Assembly: GCA_964631955.1 (NCBI GenBank)
Contig: CAZWBA010000007.1
Coordinates: 62,001-126,000 of the forward strand
From: CAMLJR01 sp964631955
GTDB lineage: Bacteria; Pseudomonadota; Gammaproteobacteria; Pseudomonadales; CAMLJR01
DNA: 64,000 bases
Direction: 5' to 3'
The position numbers and the translations under genes are program-made. Each line of letters starts with the position of its first letter. Position 1 is the first letter of the stretch. Positions 59,566 through 64,000 of the stretch are shown one piece after another. Below the pieces are notes generated by a model that saw nothing but the letters and a program-made list of their open reading frames with translations, searched no databases and had not been told where the DNA came from.

Positions 59566-60716
59566 CAGCGAGGCTCCCGCGGTAATTGCAACAGTTCGGT
59601 GGCGATTAAATTCAATTGAATTTCGGCAGCGCCCGAGGCGATGCCCGCAACGATGCCGCGCTGATGATGTGCGAGCAACATCGGATCGCCGCCCGCCAAT
59701 GATTCGGGCACATGCTCGACCACGAATTCCGCGACGAGACGCTCGCAGATAACCGTCGAAAAACGGCCCGCACTCGCTTCGGGACTGGTCGCCTGACCAT
59801 GCACGCGCTGATCGATGATGCTGTAGCTATAAAGACGCGACACTTCGCACGCCGCGTGCGCTTTCGCCGCCTGTTCGGCAACGCCCGGCGTAAAACGTCC
59901 GGCTTTTTTCAGCAGCGCCACCGCGCGATGCAACATGCGCGATGCCAGCGAGAACCGCGGAATACCGACACGTTCGAGCGATAACGAAATACGCACGATT
60001 TCCCACGCCTGCCCTTCTTCACCGAGACGCGCGCTGACCGGCACTTTCACATCGTCGAAAAATACTTCGTGAATATCGCCTTCGCCGATGATGCTTGGAA
60101 TATTGCGCACGATGATGCCGGGAGTATCCATCGGCACCAGGAAAATCGAAATACCGCCTTTGCCTGGCGATGTGCGTGCAAGCAGGAAGCAAGTCTCAGC
60201 ATCGCCTGCGTACGAAGTCCAGATTTTCTGGCCGTTGATTTTGTACACGTCTTTATCAGTTCCGGCGCCATCGCGTTCGGCGCGTGTGCGCAGCGATGCG
60301 AGATCCGAGCCCGACTCAGGCTCGGAAAAACCCTGACACCAGATCGTTTCGCCGCGCGCCATCGGCGGAATATAACGCTGCTGCTGTTCTTCCGAACCGA
60401 ACTTCATGAGCGTCGGGCCGATCCAGTTCACGTTCATATACTGGCCGCCGCGCGGTTCGCCCGCCATCCACATTTCCTCGGCGAGGATGAATGCGATCCA
60501 CGGATCGGCATCGCGACCGCCCCAGCGTGCGGGCCAATGCGGAATCAACAAGCCTTCAGCTGCAAGTGCGCCGCAGAATTTGCGTGCGAACGTGGTCTGC
60601 TCATGCGAAGCCGGACCATGCGCCAGAGTCTCCCAGTCGGCGGGAAGATTGGCTTTCAGAAATGCGCGAACAGTCGAACGGAAATTCTCCTGCTCTGAAT
60701 TCCAAGCGAAATCCAT
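59565..60716 (-). CDS. Acyl-CoA dehydrogenase, long partner of a heteromeric pair
   Basis: A 383-residue acyl-CoA dehydrogenase. The flavin motif IWCQGFSEPESGSDLASLRTRA is intact. In the C-terminal helix GIASGAAEIQLNLIATELL replaces the usual YEGT, so the catalytic Glu is not at its normal position. Relationship to the 402-residue enzyme at 17257-18465 is evident from this motif and from the PHWPARWGGRDADP segment. It is translated just before its short partner with a one-base overlap. Upstream is a dispersed REP-like repeat. Confidence 0.9.
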   Translation of the reverse strand: MDFAWNSEQENFRSTVRAFLKANLPADWETLAHGPASHEQTTFARKFCGALAAEGLLIPHWPARWGGRDADPWIAFILAEEMWMAGEPRGGQYMNVNWIGPTLMKFGSEEQQQRYIPPMARGETIWCQGFSEPESGSDLASLRTRAERDGAGTDKDVYKINGQKIWTSYAGDAETCFLLARTSPGKGGISIFLVPMDTPGIIVRNIPSIIGEGDIHEVFFDDVKVPVSARLGEEGQAWEIVRISLSLERVGIPRFSLASRMLHRAVALLKKAGRFTPGVAEQAAKAHAACEVSRLYSYSIIDQRVHGQATSPEASAGRFSTVICERLVAEFVVEHVPESLAGGDPMLLAHHQRGIVAGIASGAAEIQLNLIATELLQLPREPR

Positions 60717-60761
60717 TGATAGAAACCTGAGTTAATTAATTTTTAAACTGCGTCGAATTAA

Positions 60762-60829
60762 GTCATTCCCGCACAGGCGGGAATCCAGAGAACTTCGGAG
60801 ACACAGACTCCCGCCTGCGCGGGAGAGAC
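60762..60829. repeat. Dispersed REP-like repeat, copy 3
   Basis: GTCATTCCCGCACAGGCGGG then AATCCAG (60762-60787), an 18-base spacer and GACTCCCGCCTGCGCGGGAG then AGAC (60806-60829). Same two-hairpin structure as the copies at 22500 and 28672. Located between the crotonase and acyl-CoA dehydrogenase genes. Confidence 0.82.
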
Positions 60830-60861
60830 AACGTATCCAACGTTCCCAATTTTTAAAATGC

Positions 60862-61674
60862 TTACTCACTCTTGCCTTTCGATCCGAGCTTGGCGAGATA
60901 AGCATCCATGCCCGCGAGATAATGCGGGTTCAGCATCAATGCGCTATTCGCGAGACGCTCGACCTGACGCGCCTGATCGCGACCCACTTCGTAAGCCAGT
61001 TCAATCGCGAGTTTCGCCGTGCCCATCTGTTCGCCGTGTTGCTCAGCCAAATGACGGCAGAATTTCATCACGTCTTCTTCGAAAGTTTCGTCGGGGAATA
61101 CTTCGTGAACGAGCCCCATGATCAACGCTTTATCTGCATTAGCCGGTAAATTCGCCATCACGAGATAACGTGTCCAGTGCGGACCGATCAAGCGCGCGAG
61201 ACGGCTCACACCGTTCGATGCGGGCAGAACGCCGAATTTACCTTCGGGGAAGGAATAGCTCGCGCTTTTTGCCGCGAGACGGAAATCGCAGGACAGCGAC
61301 AATTCCAGGCCGCCGCCGACGCAGGTGGCGTGATGTGCGACGACGATCGGCTTTTCGATGTGTTCCATTTCGTCGTAAATGCGCTGCATGCCATGCAGTT
61401 TCAGCCGATGCTTTTCCCGAATCGCGACGCCCGTGCGCGCGATTTCAGCGGGCTCGCCCGATTTGTCGCGCAAATCGGCGCCCGAGCAGAAATAACGGCC
61501 GGTGGCGCGAATCAACATGACTTTCAACGCGGGCGTGTCGCGAAAACGATGCACCGCCTCTTCGAACAATGCCATCGTTTCGCCGGTCAACGCATTCAAT
61601 TTGTCCGGGCGATTGAGCGTGCAAATAATGATTGCACCCTCTTCGTTTACGAGTAAATGTGGAGCCTCTGACAT
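60862..61674 (-). CDS. Enoyl-CoA hydratase/isomerase
   Basis: A 270-residue crotonase. Oxyanion motif ATGRYFCSGADLRD; catalytic Glu residues are kept in CVGGGLELSLSCD and SFPEGKFG, so it is the only crotonase in this window with both residues of a classical hydratase. It adds water to a 2-enoyl-CoA, presumably the product of one of the adjacent acyl-CoA dehydrogenases. GGGGAGAG precedes the ATG. The fused acyl-CoA dehydrogenase gene lies 61 bases upstream in the same direction. Confidence 0.93.
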   Translation of the reverse strand: MSEAPHLLVNEEGAIIICTLNRPDKLNALTGETMALFEEAVHRFRDTPALKVMLIRATGRYFCSGADLRDKSGEPAEIARTGVAIREKHRLKLHGMQRIYDEMEHIEKPIVVAHHATCVGGGLELSLSCDFRLAAKSASYSFPEGKFGVLPASNGVSRLARLIGPHWTRYLVMANLPANADKALIMGLVHEVFPDETFEEDVMKFCRHLAEQHGEQMGTAKLAIELAYEVGRDQARQVERLANSALMLNPHYLAGMDAYLAKLGSKGKSE

Positions 61675-61735
61675 CGTTCTCTCCCCTAACGCTTTTTCTC
61701 AGGCTCAATTAAACGCTTGCGCCTGAATTCAATTG

Positions 61736-63949
61736 TTAGCCACGCGAGCGCGGCAGACCCAATGCACGTTCCGCGATCATGCTGCGATGAACCTCGGAGG
61801 TACCGCCGTAAATCGTGGTGCCGTGCGCATGGCGATAGGCGAGATTGAGTTCGCCGGCAGCGCCTTCGCGTTTCGATAACGAATACGGCGCCGTCAGATG
61901 CAGCAGATCACGCGAATCGGACTGGAATTTTTCCGACGAGAACATTTTGATCATCGGACCGTAAGCGAGATTCGGCAATTTGTTCACGCCGACCCACAGC
62001 GCGCGATTCGCGAGTACATCGGAAATGAAGAAATGCGCCCAGGTGCGCGCCAGACGTTTCTGCGCATCGACATCCTCGATCAGCGGACGACCGTCTTTCT
62101 GAATTTCGCGGCACAGATGTTCAGCAGCAACGGTCATCGCGCGCTGGCTCTTGCCGAAGCCGCCGCCGTGTTCGAGTTCGAGCGCAGCCGCCATGACTTT
62201 CACGCCGCCATCGACAGGACCGAGGCGATAACGATCGGGAATGACGACGTTGTCGTAGAACGTTGCGTTGGTGCGTTCATCCTGAAAGGTAAATACCGGG
62301 TGGATTTCGATACCCGGTGTATTGAGCGGCACCACGAACATGGTGAGGCCCTTGTGTTTCGGCACATCGGGATTGGTGCGCGTGAGCATCAACACGTACT
62401 GCGCGATATTCGCGCCCGAGGTCCACATTTTCGCGCCGTCGATACGCCACGAGCCATCGGGTAATTGCGTCGCTTTGGTTTTCGCCGCGAACACATCGGA
62501 ACCGCAACCGGGCTCGGAATAACCGAGACTGCACACGGCATCGCCGTTCATGATTTTGGTGAGCACTTCTTCTTTCAGTTCATCGTTGCCGGCTTTGCGG
62601 ATCATGGTGCCGACCAGATCGGTGGTGCTCACGGGGTGCGTGGTCCAGCCGTGCTTTTCCCATACCGAGCGGAATGCGTTCATCACATACGGGGCAGCTT
62701 CGCGCCCGCCGTATTCCTTCGGCCAGTGCGGGAACAGGAAACGGTTTTGCGCGAGCTTCTTGTGCACGCCCGCATCGTAACCATCGAACGAGTAATGCGC
62801 TTTTTTGCGCAGTTCGGGCGTCAGGGTGGCATTGAAGAAATCGTCGAGTTCTTTGGCGAGCGCGCGCGCTTCGTCGCCGAGATCGAAATCGAGCGTGATC
62901 TCGCCCACGTCGGGCAATTCGACTTTTTCATTCGCATACAAACGACGCCCGGCTTCGGCCAGAAAGTTGCCGGGGTCGCCGTACACTAGCGGCCACGCTT
63001 TGGCGCGCAGGTTATATAAATGAATATCGTATTCGGTGGCGAGACCATAACCGCCGAAGGTGTGCAGCGCCTGTGTCACCGCGCGGCCGGCGGTATCGGC
63101 ATTCCACCAGATCGCGAGGGAAATTTCGGGGGCCGCTTCGGGCAGACCTTTGGCGATGTCGTGAATCGCTTTCCAGGCGAGATATTTGCCGCCGTCGGTT
63201 TCGGCGATCAAATCCGCAAGAGGATGTGACATCGCCTGATACGCACCGATCGGCTGACCGAAGGCTTCGCGCTCGCAGGCATAAACAGCGGCGAGACGAA
63301 TCGCTTCGCGCGATAAACCCGACAGCGAAACCGCCATCAGCAATTTCCATTCTTCGAGTGCCTGCGCGAACACCTTCAGCGCATCGGCACCTTCGCCGAT
63401 CACAGCGCGATTCGAACCATTGAGTTTGATTTCGGCGATCGGTGTCTGCGCGAGATTTTCTTCGCCGCGCTGCTCATCTTTTGAAAGAGAAACGAGAACG
63501 ATTCTGTCGCCATCGCGCGCGACGATTGCATCGGCGACGGCGCCGCCGGCGATCCATTGCACCGGGTTTTTTGCGACATCATGAAACGCGATGCTGAGAA
63601 TCTTTTCACCGCCGATCACGCTTTCGAGCAATTGGCTGTGCGCGTCGCCGCCGACGATCGCGAGCACGCGCGCCGCCACCAGCGCCTCCGCAATCGGACC
63701 CGAGGCGAGCGTGCGGCCCGCTTCTTCGAGCAATACCGCCGCATCCATGACACCGAGTCCAAGACCGCCGAAATCCTCCGGCACCCGCAAGCCGAATGCA
63801 CCGAGCTCGGCCAGGCCGCTCCATAACTCAGCATCGAAGCCGCCTTTTTCGGCGGCGGCGCGAACCCGCGCCGTGCTGCTCTGGTCATCGAGGAAACGCG
63901 CAAATGACTCGCGCATCATCCGTTGGTCATCGGACAGTTCGAAATTCAT
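61736..63949 (-). CDS. Fused two-domain acyl-CoA dehydrogenase
   Basis: A 737-residue protein in which two acyl-CoA dehydrogenases are joined head to tail. Residues 1 to about 345 (NFELSDDQRMMRESFARFL to FLAEAGRRLYANE) resemble the short partner type. Residues from about 365 onward (ALAKELDDFFNATLTPELR) resemble the long partner, with CSLGYSEPGCGSDVFAAKTKA for flavin binding and the C-terminal GGTSEVHRSMIAERALGLP. Gly replaces the catalytic Glu in YGGTSE. It is a single-chain version of the alpha2-beta2 enzymes encoded as pairs elsewhere in this window. The ATG at 63949 begins homology; the frame is open to 63982. The gene upstream lies beyond the window edge. Confidence 0.92.
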   Translation of the reverse strand: MNFELSDDQRMMRESFARFLDDQSSTARVRAAAEKGGFDAELWSGLAELGAFGLRVPEDFGGLGLGVMDAAVLLEEAGRTLASGPIAEALVAARVLAIVGGDAHSQLLESVIGGEKILSIAFHDVAKNPVQWIAGGAVADAIVARDGDRIVLVSLSKDEQRGEENLAQTPIAEIKLNGSNRAVIGEGADALKVFAQALEEWKLLMAVSLSGLSREAIRLAAVYACEREAFGQPIGAYQAMSHPLADLIAETDGGKYLAWKAIHDIAKGLPEAAPEISLAIWWNADTAGRAVTQALHTFGGYGLATEYDIHLYNLRAKAWPLVYGDPGNFLAEAGRRLYANEKVELPDVGEITLDFDLGDEARALAKELDDFFNATLTPELRKKAHYSFDGYDAGVHKKLAQNRFLFPHWPKEYGGREAAPYVMNAFRSVWEKHGWTTHPVSTTDLVGTMIRKAGNDELKEEVLTKIMNGDAVCSLGYSEPGCGSDVFAAKTKATQLPDGSWRIDGAKMWTSGANIAQYVLMLTRTNPDVPKHKGLTMFVVPLNTPGIEIHPVFTFQDERTNATFYDNVVIPDRYRLGPVDGGVKVMAAALELEHGGGFGKSQRAMTVAAEHLCREIQKDGRPLIEDVDAQKRLARTWAHFFISDVLANRALWVGVNKLPNLAYGPMIKMFSSEKFQSDSRDLLHLTAPYSLSKREGAAGELNLAYRHAHGTTIYGGTSEVHRSMIAERALGLPRSRG

Positions 63950-64000
63950 CGTTGAGGTGACTCCGCAAAAGCTGGTTGTCAAAAACGGCGGCAGGCTGTC

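Noticed and set aside
1..64000. tRNA, rRNA, integrase or insertion sequence marking a genomic island
   Set aside because: None was seen on either strand. Transfer is therefore suggested only by composition at two genes and not by mobility genes.

Overview
The window reads as the chromosome of a heterotroph-type proteobacterium, most likely a gammaproteobacterium. It is gene-dense and GC-rich with strong Shine-Dalgarno sites. It carries TonB-dependent receptors of the type common in marine and soil hydrocarbon or steroid degraders, and two proteins with PEP-CTERM-like sorting tails, which imply an exosortase elsewhere in the genome. The species cannot be named from the sequence. No rRNA, tRNA, CRISPR array, transposase or integrase was seen.

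Almost the whole window is one catabolic region for a polycyclic or alicyclic, probably steroid- or terpenoid-like, substrate. Its parts are three flavoproteins of the 3-ketosteroid-Delta1-dehydrogenase type, three cytochromes P450 with three ferredoxins, a Rieske oxygenase with a Rieske ferredoxin, TonB receptors for uptake, acyl-CoA ligase and CoA-transferases, six acyl-CoA dehydrogenase polypeptides (two adjacent pairs, one head-to-tail fusion, one classical enzyme), four crotonases, a MaoC-type hydratase, a thiolase, several short-chain dehydrogenases and a thioesterase. The substrate itself is inferred, not shown.

Layout. 1-5.2 kb: two paralogous KstD-like flavoproteins flank an aldehyde dehydrogenase and an AT-rich orphan gene. 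5.4-9.4 kb: an internally deleted TonB receptor, a P450/[2Fe-2S] ferredoxin pair, and a membrane protein/winged-helix regulator pair with matching candidate operators upstream of both units. 9.5-11.7 kb: an exported catalase-peroxidase. 11.9-21.7 kb: a long leftward unit (amidohydrolase, Rieske oxygenase, Rieske ferredoxin, acyl-CoA dehydrogenase pair, AcuI-like reductase, MaoC hydratase, acyl-CoA ligase). 22-29.6 kb: a rightward unit (VOC protein, fused 2-oxoacid:ferredoxin oxidoreductase, acyl-CoA dehydrogenase, thiolase, type-II 3-hydroxyacyl-CoA dehydrogenase) that resembles branched-chain acyl-CoA oxidation. 29.8-31.3 kb: a P450 with its overlapping 3Fe-4S-type ferredoxin. 31.3-42.7 kb: a leftward run (AraC regulator, P450, SDR, TonB receptor, [2Fe-2S] ferredoxin, KstD-like enzyme, crotonase, small alpha-beta barrel protein, alcohol dehydrogenase) interrupted by an AT-rich TIR-like gene. 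42.8 kb: a striking nested inverted repeat. 42.9-46.3 kb: crotonase plus two overlapping CoA-transferases, divergent from a second AraC regulator. 47.7-56.9 kb: PEP-CTERM protein, hydantoinase/oxoprolinase A and B, SDR, PEP-CTERM histidine phosphatase, crotonase and kinase-like protein. 57-64 kb: aldo/keto reductase, PaaI thioesterase, acyl-CoA dehydrogenase pair, crotonase and a fused acyl-CoA dehydrogenase.

The features most worth following are the AT-rich TIR-like gene inside the catabolic run, the 86-bp nested palindrome before the AraC/P450 unit, a CoA-transferase pair in which only one partner keeps the catalytic Asp, a kinase-like protein lacking the catalytic Asp, and tandem or inverted repeats in several promoters that look like regulator binding sites.
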